From Cyanobacteria bacterium UBA2855 (GTDB lineage: Bacteria; Cyanobacteriota; Vampirovibrionia; Gastranaerophilales; Gastranaerophilaceae): a stretch of DNA of 32,897 nt. The notes under the pieces were generated by a model, which did no database searches, was not told where the DNA came from, and saw only the letters and a list, made by a program, of their open reading frames with translations. The stretch lies in contig DEFJ01000016.1 of assembly GCA_002350725.1 (NCBI GenBank), positions 1-32,897 on the forward strand, read 5' to 3'. The position numbers and the translations under genes are program-made. Shown in pieces: positions 7,850-16,930 of the stretch (position 1 is its first letter; every line of letters begins with the position of its first letter).

Positions 7850-8821
7850 CTATTCTTGAGCTTCTTTTTCTGCATTGAGTGCATCAATTTGTTTTTGAGC
7901 CTCTTCAAGCTGCTCTTGTTTTTTCGCAATGCGATCTTTAATACTCTTTTGTTGTTCTTTAGGCGCATATTCTAACTGAGCGTTTAATGCGCTTAGAGCT
8001 TTTTCTGCACCATCTCGTCTTTGAATAGCTTGATTTAACTTTTGGCTGAAATCTCTGTTTTCTTGTTTTTGTGCGATAGTAGTTTCTGTTGCTTCCGGTT
8101 TTTCGACGGTAACTTTTGTTTGTTCCGTCTGTTTCTTTTCTGTTTTTGGGACTTCCGATTTTGGTAATTTCCCTTTTTTCTTTTTCGGCTCTTCCGGAAT
8201 TTGTAAATTTTTCGGAATTTCGTAATCATCACTTTTTGATTTTTTAGCTTTTTCTTTTGCCGCAGCTGCGATAGCATTTTTAGAATCCATCAACTCGCTC
8301 ATCTTGCCATTGATAGTCTCTTTAACATCGGATATTGATACGTGTAATCCTGTTTGAATTTTTTGGAGTTGCTCATAATCAATTTTATGGTCAGAAATGC
8401 CCTTAGCAATATAATCTTTCATGTTATTTATAATATTGCCGTTACTGTCTTTCTTTTTGTTATATTTATTTTTAAAGGTATTTTTATCTTTTTCTTTAGC
8501 TGTAACCGTAGCCTCAATATCAATAACATCAGGTAATTCCGGAGCTACAAATACTACTTCGGTATCCGGTGCAGTTTTTCCTTGCGGTTGAACTTTTTCT
8601 GATGCAGGTGCAATTGCGCTTAACACGAAAGATGTTGTTTCTTCTGCCCAATTAGCTTCTTTCGATAGTGCCATACTTGGCAGTTTTTTTGATGCGGCCG
8701 CAGCAGTAGGATTAGGTGCTGCTTGTTGGCTTGCAGTTTTAGAATCCTTTAATTGAACTTTCTTATCTCCGGAATTTAAATTTGTTCTTACTCCGGGTTT
8801 ATGTTTTTTCTTTTCACTCAT
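7850..8821 (-). CDS. Low-complexity charged protein with C-terminal coiled coil
   Basis: I do not recognise this 323-residue protein. The ATG at 8821 is preferred over the TTG immediately before it. It is built from Lys/Ala/Glu/Pro-rich, largely disordered sequence. A short ordered patch lies near residues 125-185 (NNMKDYIAKGISDHKIDYEQLQ). A Lys/Pro/Glu/Thr-rich linker follows. The last 70 residues form a probable coiled coil (ALSALNAQLEYAPKEQQKS ... KEQLEEAQKQIDALNAEK). There is no signal peptide or membrane helix. A structural or scaffold role is possible but not shown. It lies 44 nt from the dipeptidase gene, same strand. Confidence 0.75.
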   Translation of the reverse strand: MSEKKKHKPGVRTNLNSGDKKVQLKDSKTASQQAAPNPTAAAASKKLPSMALSKEANWAEETTSFVLSAIAPASEKVQPQGKTAPDTEVVFVAPELPDVIDIEATVTAKEKDKNTFKNKYNKKKDSNGNIINNMKDYIAKGISDHKIDYEQLQKIQTGLHVSISDVKETINGKMSELMDSKNAIAAAAKEKAKKSKSDDYEIPKNLQIPEEPKKKKGKLPKSEVPKTEKKQTEQTKVTVEKPEATETTIAQKQENRDFSQKLNQAIQRRDGAEKALSALNAQLEYAPKEQQKSIKDRIAKKQEQLEEAQKQIDALNAEKEAQE

Positions 8822-9041
8822 CAAAAATCACTCTTAAGTATCTTCTTATATATAAATAAAGTGCATAAAAAAAATATAATTTCAACTTTGCAAATTTTCT
8901 TTACAAATGGTAATAACATTACACAAATTAAGATGTTTGTTATTGATAAAATACTTATTCTTCGTAACGATTTGTAAATCTTTAATTCCATGACTGGCAA
9001 AAAAATATATTTACGAGATTAAATTATAAGGGGTAAGAGGG

Positions 9042-10667
9042 ATGATTAATTTGATAAATCAAAATCTTACAAATTCATTAGGGAGAGGTTATTATAATCC
9101 GTATTTAATGGGGGATAATGGCACTCCGGTTACTTCTTTTAAAAATTCAGATAAAGTTTTTGCATATAATGTAGATGCATTAAAGGTTAAAAATCAGTCG
9201 AGGACTACTCGTACAAGTATTTTTTATATAAATGACTTTCACGGCAAAGCGATTAATATGGAACGAACAATAACTGCATCCAACGAATTTGACAGGTACA
9301 CCCCAACAGAGCAAATTGATAAATTAAAACTTTCATCCGGCGACATAATGTTAGGTCAAGATGTTGCTACCAATCGTGTAGCAATAAGCTTTATGAAAAT
9401 TGCCGGCATAACAGCCTCTGCCGTCGGAAACCACGAATGCGACATGAAATCTGCGGACTTCTTTAATGAAGTTCCTAATATGCCGACAAAACTTTTAGCC
9501 TGCAATGTAAAAGCTGGAATGACATCTAAAATTGCAAAATATATTCAAAAGTCTTGTATTCAAGATGTTAATGGCACAAAATACGGCATTATCGGAACAA
9601 TTCCTTCCGATTTAATTTCCCGAATAAAATACGGAAAAGTTTTTCAAGATCAAGATATCCAACCTGCTGATATAAATGAAACAATTTCAGCAGTTCAAGC
9701 AGAAGTAAATAAATTAAAATCTCAAGGCGTTAATAAAATTATATTGCTTTCCCATAGCGGATACGGGTACGACAAGAAAATTGCCCAAAATACCGAGGGT
9801 ATTGACGTTATACTTGGGGGGCACTCTCACAATTTGATAAAAGGAATAACAAACGGCGAAAATCTTTTATATTCAAAATCTGGTGAACCTGTAATTATTA
9901 CTCAAGCTGGCAGAGATGGCAAATATTTTGGCATACTGAATCTTGAGTTTGATAAGGACGGAATTATTACGAAAGCCCAAAATAACGTCGCAACAACAAG
10001 AGAATTTTCCCGTAATGCAATTGCAAGATATTTATTTGAAAAAATCAAAGGAAAACCTGAAGTTATAGGCAAAATAAGGACTGCACCGCCAATATTAAAA
10101 AATGATTTGATAGAACCAAACCCTCTTGCCTATTACGGATTAGATTCAATGAGAGAGATAACCGGTGCCGATATCGCACTTGTAGGTGCATCAAATCTTC
10201 GCGGATGTGTTGAAAAAGGTGACATTGATACAGGCGTAATCGAGGAGATTTCTCCGTTTAAAAATAAAATTATAAAAGTAAATTATACAGAAAAAGAAAT
10301 AGTTGAGGCATTAAAATTTAGTGCAAAATCTCTTACAAACAGGAATAATAAACCGGGGATAATGTATACTTCCGGTTTAACATATCTAATACATAAAGAC
10401 GGAACAATATCTGATTTGAAATATATTGATAAAAACGGCAATGTTTCATCAATAGATGTAAATAATCCGAGAGAAGAGAAATTGTATTCTACGGCAATAA
10501 ATGATTACTATTCAAGCGGTAACGACGGTCTTGATATGCTGAATAAATATTTTGAGGCTACAGAAAGATACAAATGGGATATAAATTATGCAATTGAGCA
10601 AAAAATAAGAAACACAAAAGAACCTATAGATATAGTTGATGATGGTAGAATTAAGATTGAAAAATAA
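9042..10667 (+). CDS. 5'-nucleotidase / UDP-sugar hydrolase family metallophosphatase without signal peptide
   Basis: A 541-residue two-domain enzyme of the UshA/5'-nucleotidase type. The calcineurin-like metal site is complete: D65-x-H67 (NDFHG), D101 (SSGD), N130-H131 (GNHE), H238 (LSHSG) and H261/H263 (GGHSH). The C-terminal substrate domain (about residues 350-530) includes IALVGASNLRG and YSSGNDGLDML. Family members are normally exported, but this one has no hydrophobic signal. Instead it has about 60 Asn-rich residues (MINLINQNLTNSLGRGYYNP ... TPVTSFKNSDKVFAYN). AAGGGG and AAGAGGG precede the ATG. Third codon positions look more C-rich than in neighbours. It is followed after 53 nt by another protein of the same N-terminal style. 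Confidence 0.88.
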   Translation: MINLINQNLTNSLGRGYYNPYLMGDNGTPVTSFKNSDKVFAYNVDALKVKNQSRTTRTSIFYINDFHGKAINMERTITASNEFDRYTPTEQIDKLKLSSGDIMLGQDVATNRVAISFMKIAGITASAVGNHECDMKSADFFNEVPNMPTKLLACNVKAGMTSKIAKYIQKSCIQDVNGTKYGIIGTIPSDLISRIKYGKVFQDQDIQPADINETISAVQAEVNKLKSQGVNKIILLSHSGYGYDKKIAQNTEGIDVILGGHSHNLIKGITNGENLLYSKSGEPVIITQAGRDGKYFGILNLEFDKDGIITKAQNNVATTREFSRNAIARYLFEKIKGKPEVIGKIRTAPPILKNDLIEPNPLAYYGLDSMREITGADIALVGASNLRGCVEKGDIDTGVIEEISPFKNKIIKVNYTEKEIVEALKFSAKSLTNRNNKPGIMYTSGLTYLIHKDGTISDLKYIDKNGNVSSIDVNNPREEKLYSTAINDYYSSGNDGLDMLNKYFEATERYKWDINYAIEQKIRNTKEPIDIVDDGRIKIEK

Positions 10668-10720
10668 TACTAGCAAAAAATTTTTTTTAGCTGTTTTTGC
10701 AATAAAAAAGGGAAATATAA

Positions 10721-11074
10721 ATGATAAGTAACAACTACAAAAATTATGGAACAAGAAACTTAATGTTCACAGGAACATTTGACTCAAAATCGTTATCAAA
10801 ATTAAAAAAAGCTGCATCTGACGAAATAGGGAAGTGTATTGATTCTCGTTGCAAAGAAATTGAGGAGTGGACAGACAAGGCAAGCGTTATTTCTATTCAA
10901 AATGAAGGTAATAAATTGTCCAGATTTGTATTAACTAATGACACTTTTGGTACAAAATCTATCGGATTAAGTTTTCCTAAAAAGGATAATGAATTAATTC
11001 ACTCTTTCTTAAGCATTACAAAAGATATGCTCTTATCTGCCGAACAGTATATAAAAAATTTCGGTTCAAACTAA
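10721..11074 (+). CDS. Hypothetical small protein with N-terminal MFTGTF motif
   Basis: A 117-residue soluble protein of unknown function. AAAGGGAAA lies just before the ATG. The start MISNNYKNYGTRNLMFTGTF shows the Asn/Tyr-rich lead followed by F-T-G, like the SFSG of the protein at 1163. The rest is predicted mostly helical, with a Lys/Ser-rich first helix and a C-terminal helix (FLSITKDMLLSAEQYIKN). It is downstream of the phosphoesterase gene on the same strand and may share its transcript. Confidence 0.65.
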   Translation: MISNNYKNYGTRNLMFTGTFDSKSLSKLKKAASDEIGKCIDSRCKEIEEWTDKASVISIQNEGNKLSRFVLTNDTFGTKSIGLSFPKKDNELIHSFLSITKDMLLSAEQYIKNFGSN

Positions 11075-11077
11075 TAT

Positions 11078-11105
11078 TTGCAAATAATTATTTTATTTGT
11101 AGAAT
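11078..11105 (+). promoter_or_regulatory. Promoter of the lipoprotein gene
   Basis: TTGCAA (11078-11083), a 16-bp spacer and TAGAAT (11100-11105). The predicted start near 11112 gives a leader of about 25 nt that includes ACGGGGT. The same -10 hexamer is used by tRNA-Ser. Confidence 0.45.
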
Positions 11106-11137
11106 TAAAACGTAAGCAGACGGGGTAAAATGTAATT

Positions 11138-11734
11138 ATGAAAATTTATAAAATCGGAGGATTTATCGGCGGGGCAATGCTTTTGGCAGCGTGTCATTCT
11201 AATCAGTCAAAATCTGCTTATGTTGCCCCTGTGCAACGTGCATATAATAAAGCGGTAAGACATATGATGCCTGATGAAATTGAAAAAATGAAAGAAGGTG
11301 CAATAAGACAAATTCCCGATTTTTCTCAAGATGTATCCGATAAAATATATTATTGGGATAGTTTGCTAACGAAAGAAAAAGCTATTGAAGCATATAAAGA
11401 TGGAAGAAATTATATTAAAGATAGTCTTAATGGTATCCATTATCCCGAAAGACAATTTCGTTTACCGTTAGATACTGTTATCAGAGTACCTCGTCATGGC
11501 AATGACATTATATATAATGATAAAGTTGAATTAGGTGCAGATGTTGGCGGAGTAAAGTTGTATGATTATATACAAAAGGAGCCAAAGAATTCTGTTCGCA
11601 AAAATGGTGTTCATAAATCAAAAAATAATCATGCAACACACTATTACGGAGTTATCGGTTCTGTTGCGGAACAACGATATGCATATAATAAAGGCAAAGA
11701 ATCAATGCTTGATTATGTGTTTGCTGATAAGTAA
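11138..11734 (+). CDS. Putative lipoprotein of unknown function
   Basis: A 198-residue protein with a short lipoprotein signal. The lipobox LLAAC places the lipidated cysteine at residue 19. The ribosome site ACGGGGT is upstream of the ATG at 11138. The mature part is charged and Tyr-rich, with stretches such as DKIYYWDSLLTKEKAIEAYK and a C-terminal YYGVIGSVAEQRYAYNKG. I recognise no domain. It converges on comEC with 3 nt between stops. Membrane anchoring is well supported; function is unknown. Confidence 0.75.
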   Translation: MKIYKIGGFIGGAMLLAACHSNQSKSAYVAPVQRAYNKAVRHMMPDEIEKMKEGAIRQIPDFSQDVSDKIYYWDSLLTKEKAIEAYKDGRNYIKDSLNGIHYPERQFRLPLDTVIRVPRHGNDIIYNDKVELGADVGGVKLYDYIQKEPKNSVRKNGVHKSKNNHATHYYGVIGSVAEQRYAYNKGKESMLDYVFADK

Positions 11735-11737
11735 ATG

Positions 11738-14131
11738 TTATCTGTTTAAATAAGATTTAACGAGTATATATTTGTGAGCTTTTGGATCATATGACAGAAC
11801 TTTATAAGAAGTTTTATCTGCCGAAATTTTTAATGAATTATTATGGTCCGTTCTGTAAATATCAGTACTTCTTAACGTATCAAGAGTAACTTTCGTAGGA
11901 TGTCCAAATGTATTTTTACCTGTTGATACAACAGATATTTGCGGCTTTAAATTTTCAACCATTTTATTATCGATAACCCCTCTTGCCCCGTGATGACCAA
12001 CTTTAAATACTTCTACCGGTTTTGCCGGTAAATATTTTTGTATATTGTAATAAGCTTCTATTCCTGCATCACCCATAAATAGTGCATCAAAGTCTAGATA
12101 CGAAACGAGGGTAATTATTGATTGTTCGTTGTCTGTTTTGCCTGTCGGGCAGTATGTAGTTATTTTAAAATTATTTTCTTCATATATAATTTCATTATTT
12201 TGGGCTAATTGAGTATTTATATTTTTTTCTTTTAATGTTTTGTATATGTTTTTAGTAGTTGCACTGTTGTTTGTATATGAATTTATAAACACTTTGTTGG
12301 TATGCACTTTGTTGATTAAATCCACAGCTCCTCCCGAGTGGTCATTATCAAAATGGGTAATAATTATCCCTTCAAGGTTTTTAATTCCTTTATCCTTCAT
12401 ATATTTTGTAATTATAATTTCAGCTTGAGATTTGCCGCCATTGTACGGAGCTTTACCTGTATCTATCATAAAATATTTATTCATTGGTGTTTTAATCAGA
12501 AAGGCATCAGCATTTTGAACGTCAAATGCAATTATCTCAAGATTTCTATTTGGAATATTTATCATACTTATAAGCAACAGGACAATCATTGACGGCAGAA
12601 TTATTTTCATGATTTTGTTAAATCCTGACTTAAAACCTAATGTTATAGTAAGAACTATTACATAATATGTAACTACCTGAATAACAGACGGATGTGTAGT
12701 TTCTATCAGAGAATGTGACATATTTGAGAAAAAATTTGAAATTATAACCAGAATATCAAGACAATACTTTAGTACAAAATCGAAAATTGCGCAGATGTAT
12801 TTTGCAACAGGTGTTATCAATGCTAGCAGAGAACTCAAAAATCCTCCAAAACTTATAATGCTTAAAAATGGCATTATTGCGATGTTTGCCGGAATTGAAT
12901 ATGTACTTATCGTATTGAAATAAAACATTTGTAATGGGATAACCCAGATTTGAGAAACCACCGGAATAAGTAATTCAGCGGCTAACCAATCAGGGAATTT
13001 TGACTCATGAATTTTATTGAGTATTACATTTGCAGTAGTAAGAAGCCCAAAGGTTACAATAAAAGATAGCTGAAAGCCGACATCATTTATGTATGCGGGA
13101 TTGTACAAAAGCATTAATGCCGCAACAAATGACAAAAGTGATATACTGTGAGAATCTCGGTCTATTAGTTTCCCGCCTAAAACGAAAAGCAGCATTAAAG
13201 CAGCTCTTACAACCGATGCCCCAAGCCCTGTCATTAGTGTGTATAAAATTACAACAAACATCCCGCTTACAATTATGAACTTAACAGGTATTCTTAAGCG
13301 TCTTAATATAAAATACCAAAATCCGTATATAAATGCGACGTTCATTCCTGATGCGGCAAGAATATGTAATAAACCTGAGTTTTTGAACGTATCTTTTATA
13401 TAATCAGGAGGTGCAACTGCATCATCTCCAAAAACTATTCCTCCAAGAATTTCAAGTCCCGGGCTCTTTAAGTATAATGCATGCGTCGATATAATTCTGT
13501 TTCTTACATTATTCAAACCTTGCAAAAATTTCCATTTTAATGGTAATTTAGTGTCAAGTTTTTCACAATCCGTGTTATCTGCATATATTATTGAATATGT
13601 TTTAAAATTTCTGAGATACTTGCCATAGTCAAACTGTGACGGGTTACTTGCTTTGAATGGTAATCTTAATTTACCCTTTAATTTGTATTCGTTTCCAATG
13701 TTCAAATTCGAAAAATTATTATTATTGTCAGAGATATTAACTATTGTTTTTGCATCAATATTTTCTCCGTTTATATTATTGATGTGCATAAAAAATTGGT
13801 TTTTATTTTCTTTGTTTCCTGTAGGAATAGATACAATCCTTCCGGTTACAACCGCATCTGTTGGAGCCATTGTAGTTAAAACATCCGAGTCTTTAATTCT
13901 TAATGACGCATTAAAAAATCCAAAATAAAATACAAATACCCACAATAGTATATATTTGTATGAAAGATATTTGTTTATTGCAAATATGAAAAGTATAACC
14001 GTAACTACAACAGAAACCTGAATTGCATAATCGTTAAAATAAGATAAAATTCCTGCCATAAAAAACATTGCAGTTACAAACATCAAAATATTCTTATTCT
14101 GAATATATTTACCTAAGTATTCCCTAAACAT
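11738..14131 (-). CDS. comEC: ComEC/Rec2-family DNA uptake channel
   Basis: A 797-residue inner-membrane protein that moves single-stranded DNA into the cytoplasm during natural transformation. The order is complete. An N-terminal membrane pair and DUF4131-type soluble domain come first (about 1-210). The multi-helix competence domain follows (about 220-510, with GLLHILAASGMNVAFIYGF). The C-terminal metallo-beta-lactamase-like domain has HFDNDHSGG at about 593-601 and KVGHHGARG near 711-719. Length is typical. It starts 3 nt after the rpiB stop and is likely cotranscribed with it; no strong ribosome site is seen. No other competence gene is in the window. Confidence 0.93.
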   Translation of the reverse strand: MFREYLGKYIQNKNILMFVTAMFFMAGILSYFNDYAIQVSVVVTVILFIFAINKYLSYKYILLWVFVFYFGFFNASLRIKDSDVLTTMAPTDAVVTGRIVSIPTGNKENKNQFFMHINNINGENIDAKTIVNISDNNNNFSNLNIGNEYKLKGKLRLPFKASNPSQFDYGKYLRNFKTYSIIYADNTDCEKLDTKLPLKWKFLQGLNNVRNRIISTHALYLKSPGLEILGGIVFGDDAVAPPDYIKDTFKNSGLLHILAASGMNVAFIYGFWYFILRRLRIPVKFIIVSGMFVVILYTLMTGLGASVVRAALMLLFVLGGKLIDRDSHSISLLSFVAALMLLYNPAYINDVGFQLSFIVTFGLLTTANVILNKIHESKFPDWLAAELLIPVVSQIWVIPLQMFYFNTISTYSIPANIAIMPFLSIISFGGFLSSLLALITPVAKYICAIFDFVLKYCLDILVIISNFFSNMSHSLIETTHPSVIQVVTYYVIVLTITLGFKSGFNKIMKIILPSMIVLLLISMINIPNRNLEIIAFDVQNADAFLIKTPMNKYFMIDTGKAPYNGGKSQAEIIITKYMKDKGIKNLEGIIITHFDNDHSGGAVDLINKVHTNKVFINSYTNNSATTKNIYKTLKEKNINTQLAQNNEIIYEENNFKITTYCPTGKTDNEQSIITLVSYLDFDALFMGDAGIEAYYNIQKYLPAKPVEVFKVGHHGARGVIDNKMVENLKPQISVVSTGKNTFGHPTKVTLDTLRSTDIYRTDHNNSLKISADKTSYKVLSYDPKAHKYILVKSYLNR

Positions 14132-14134
14132 AAG

Positions 14135-14557
14135 CTATTCAATCATACCGATACGTCTTTTATGTCGTTCTTCATCGGAAAATGGTGTATTTAGCCAGAT
14201 ATCAGTAATTTCGAGTGCTAACGGTAAATCAATTACTCTTGCACCCATACATAATATATTAGAGTCGTTGTGTTCTCTGGTTGCTTTTGCTGAAAAAGTA
14301 TCAGAGCATAATGCGGCTCTAATTCCTTTAAATTTATTTGCGCATATTGACATTCCTATCCCTGTACCGCAAATGAGAATGCCTCTGTCGTAATTCCCTG
14401 CGGCAACTTCTTTTGCAACTTGTTTCGCAAATTCAGGATAGTCGCATGAGTCGTTTGAAAAAGTTCCGAAGTCTTTAATCTCAAAATTTGTTAAATGCTT
14501 AATTATTTCCTGTTTATACTCATATCCGCCATGGTCTGCACCGATTGCAATTTTCAT
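14135..14557 (-). CDS. rpiB: Ribose-5-phosphate isomerase B
   Basis: A 140-residue cytoplasmic RpiB/LacAB-family sugar-phosphate isomerase interconverting ribose 5-phosphate and ribulose 5-phosphate. The start MKIAIGADHGGYEYK, the catalytic cysteine C63 in ICGTGIGMS, and H96-N97 in REHNDSN all fit RpiB rather than LacA/LacB. AAGGAG is upstream of the ATG, with a TATAAT box in the 47-bp gap to mnmG. comEC follows directly. Confidence 0.95.
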   Translation of the reverse strand: MKIAIGADHGGYEYKQEIIKHLTNFEIKDFGTFSNDSCDYPEFAKQVAKEVAAGNYDRGILICGTGIGMSICANKFKGIRAALCSDTFSAKATREHNDSNILCMGARVIDLPLALEITDIWLNTPFSDEERHKRRIGMIE

Positions 14558-14604
14558 AAAATTTTTAACTCCTTACTTTAATGCATTATATCATAAATAT
14601 ATTA

Positions 14605-16488
14605 CTATTTACGAGCAACAGCGTGTCGTTCCAATAAAACCATAAGAACAGATATATCTGCAGGCTTAACTCCACCTATTCGTGAGGCTTGAGCTAATGT
14701 TTTAGGTCTTATTTTATTAAGTTTTTCCTTAGTTTCTGAGGATATATGTTCAATTGCCATATAATCAATATCTTCAGGAATTTTGAATTTATCCAATTTT
14801 GATGCCTGTTCAACTTGAATTTCCTGACGTTTTAAATAACCTTCGTACTTTATAAGGATTTCCACCTGCTCGCAAACATCTCTTGTTAAATTCAAATCTT
14901 TTGTTTCGGAATTTAATTCTTTTAAAATATCGTAATTAATATTAGGTCGTTTTAAAAGTTCAGCAAGTCTCATTGTTCGTTCAAGGCCTTCCCCGTATTT
15001 TGCAAGAATTTCCGAATTTTCCTGATTTGCAACAACTTTAACTTCTCTTAGGCGCTGAACTTCTTTTTGAATGTTTTCTTGTTTTTGTTTAAATCTGTTA
15101 TATTGTGCCTCATCAATAAGCCCAACTTTATATCCTATAGGAGTCAATCTCTCATCTGCATTATCTTGTCTTAACAAAAGTCTGTATTCTGAACGAGAAG
15201 TGAGCATTCTGTAAGGGTCTTGAATATCTTTTGTAACTAAATCATCAATCAAAGTACCCGTATATGAAGAGCTTCTTGAAAGTTCAAGCATTTCTGAGCC
15301 GTTTAAGAAATTATATGCGTTAATTCCGGCGATTAAGCCTTGTGCTGCGGCTTCTTCATATCCGCTTGTGCCGTTAATTTGACCGGCTAAAAACAATCCT
15401 TGAATTTGTTTTGACATCAGAGAATGTAATGTTTGAACAGCCGGAACATAATCATATTCAACAGCATAGGCAGGCTTTATTATGTGTGCATTCTCCAACC
15501 CCGGTAGTGTTCTTAGCATTTCTACCTGAACATTTGCCGGAAGGCTGCTTGAAAAACCTTGTATGTATACCTCATAATTTCCTAAACCTTCAGGCTCAAT
15601 AAATATATGGTGAGAAGGGTTTTTACTAAATCTTACAACCTTATCCTCTATTGACGGGCAATATCTTGGACCAACTCCTTGTATCAGACCTTTGAACATA
15701 GGCGATTTGTCAAGGTTCGCATGTATAATTGCGTGTGTTTTTTCATTTGTTCTGGTGAGATAGCAAGGATACTGCTTTCTAATAGGACGGTTAGGTCTGA
15801 ATGAGTAGAAGTTTAAAATCTCATCTCCCGGTTGAATATCCATTTTTGAGTAATCAATAGTTCTTTTATCAACTCTTGGAGGGGTACCTGTTTTTAATTT
15901 TTTTAAGGTAATTCCAAGATTTCTTAAAGAGTCTGATAAACCGTATGCTGCCTTTTCTCCTAATCTGCCTGCGCTGTACGCTTGTAATCCTACCCATATT
16001 TTGCCGTCTAAGGATGTTCCTGTTGTAAGAATTGCTGCATCAATGTTGTACTCAATGCCAAATTCATCCTTTGCGCCGGAGATTCTTCCGTTATTTACAA
16101 TTAAATCTGTTATGCACGCTTGGCGCAGGTAGATATTTTCATTGCTCTCAATAATATTTCGCATATAATCGGAGTATTCTCTCTTATCGGATTGAGCTCT
16201 TAATGCCCTGACCGCAGGTCCTTTAGAAGAATTAAGTGTTTTCATCTGCAAATATGTTGCATCAGCTGCCAAACCCATTTCGCCGCCCAACGCATCGATT
16301 TCTCTTACAAGAGTGGATTTTGCAGGGCCTCCTATTGCGGGATTACAAGGTTGAAGGGCAATATTTGCTACATTTAGCGTGGCAAGCAAAACTTTTAAGC
16401 CTAATCTTGCGCAAGCCAAAGCCGCTTCACAACCTGCGTGACCTGCACCTACTACCATTACATCATATTTATTATCGAGGTAATTCAT
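14605..16488 (-). CDS. mnmG: tRNA uridine-34 carboxymethylaminomethyl modification enzyme MnmG
   Basis: A 627-residue FAD enzyme that acts with MnmE to install the (c)mnm5 group at wobble uridine of tRNAs. The dinucleotide-binding motif VVGAGHAGCEAA begins near residue 12. Other signatures are NPAIGGPAKS, LKTGTPPRV and GQINGTSGYEEAAAQG. The helical C-terminal MnmE-binding region ends in IGGVKPADISVLMVLLERH. The ATG at 16488 starts the family-conserved N-terminus; the longer frame begins with unrelated codons. No Shine-Dalgarno sequence is present, and a -10 box sits 6 nt upstream, suggesting a leaderless message. mnmE is not in the window. Confidence 0.96.
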   Translation of the reverse strand: MNYLDNKYDVMVVGAGHAGCEAALACARLGLKVLLATLNVANIALQPCNPAIGGPAKSTLVREIDALGGEMGLAADATYLQMKTLNSSKGPAVRALRAQSDKREYSDYMRNIIESNENIYLRQACITDLIVNNGRISGAKDEFGIEYNIDAAILTTGTSLDGKIWVGLQAYSAGRLGEKAAYGLSDSLRNLGITLKKLKTGTPPRVDKRTIDYSKMDIQPGDEILNFYSFRPNRPIRKQYPCYLTRTNEKTHAIIHANLDKSPMFKGLIQGVGPRYCPSIEDKVVRFSKNPSHHIFIEPEGLGNYEVYIQGFSSSLPANVQVEMLRTLPGLENAHIIKPAYAVEYDYVPAVQTLHSLMSKQIQGLFLAGQINGTSGYEEAAAQGLIAGINAYNFLNGSEMLELSRSSSYTGTLIDDLVTKDIQDPYRMLTSRSEYRLLLRQDNADERLTPIGYKVGLIDEAQYNRFKQKQENIQKEVQRLREVKVVANQENSEILAKYGEGLERTMRLAELLKRPNINYDILKELNSETKDLNLTRDVCEQVEILIKYEGYLKRQEIQVEQASKLDKFKIPEDIDYMAIEHISSETKEKLNKIRPKTLAQASRIGGVKPADISVLMVLLERHAVARK

Positions 16489-16494
16489 AACAGA

Positions 16495-16503
16495 ATTGTA
16501 ACA
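16495..16503 (-). promoter_or_regulatory. Extended -10 promoter of mnmG, leaderless type
   Basis: On the minus strand TGT-TACAAT ends 6 nt before the mnmG ATG. No good -35 box is seen, but the TGn extension can compensate. Transcription would begin about at the start codon. Confidence 0.55.
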
Positions 16504-16597
16504 CAAAATTCTATATTGAAAGTATCTCTTTTTATATTGTAACAAGGCTTAAAGATAAAACATTTACAGATAATATAAAATTATGTTAAGAAATTTA

Positions 16598-16617
16598 TAT
16601 TTTGTATATACAAAATA
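16598..16617. promoter_or_regulatory. 20-bp perfect palindrome upstream of the RHH gene (candidate operator)
   Basis: The half-site TATTTTGTAT is followed directly by its reverse complement ATACAAAATA. It lies 78 bp before the RHH start codon and 110 bp from mnmG in the divergent spacer. A twofold-symmetric site next to a dimeric RHH regulator suggests autoregulation; this is inference. Confidence 0.5.
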
Positions 16618-16694
16618 AGCAATTTTTATTGTTATCTATACTTTATATAAATGTAAGGGAAAAATAAAATAGGGAAACTGAAAGAGGTACGATT

Positions 16695-16883
16695 ATGGCA
16701 AGAGTTTTAATTTCCATGCCGGAAAGATTTTTAGACGAAATTGACAATGTAGCAGAAGCAGAAAACAGATCACGCTCAGAATTAATCAGGGAAGCGTTGA
16801 GAACTTACATGTACAGAAATCAGGTAAGAAATTCCGGCAGGGCTGCTAAGAATGCTGAAATTTTAGAAACATTGCTTGGCTAA
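16695..16883 (+). CDS. Ribbon-helix-helix (CopG/MazE-type) DNA-binding protein
   Basis: A 62-residue protein. MARVLISMPERFLDEID gives the beta-strand that inserts in the DNA groove, and AEAENRSRSELIREALRTYM gives the two helices of the RHH fold with the usual S-x-S-E-L-I-R-E-A turn. The last 20 residues are a short Lys/Asn tail. AAAGAGGT precedes the ATG. Such proteins dimerise and repress their own promoter, often as antitoxins. The next gene (47 nt away) is not a recognisable MazF, ParE or RelE toxin. The alternative is a stand-alone small regulator. Confidence 0.88.
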   Translation: MARVLISMPERFLDEIDNVAEAENRSRSELIREALRTYMYRNQVRNSGRAAKNAEILETLLG

Positions 16884-16930
16884 ATAAAAATCATGTAGTA
16901 TAATAAAATAGTAAGAAAGGTTAGGGGAAA

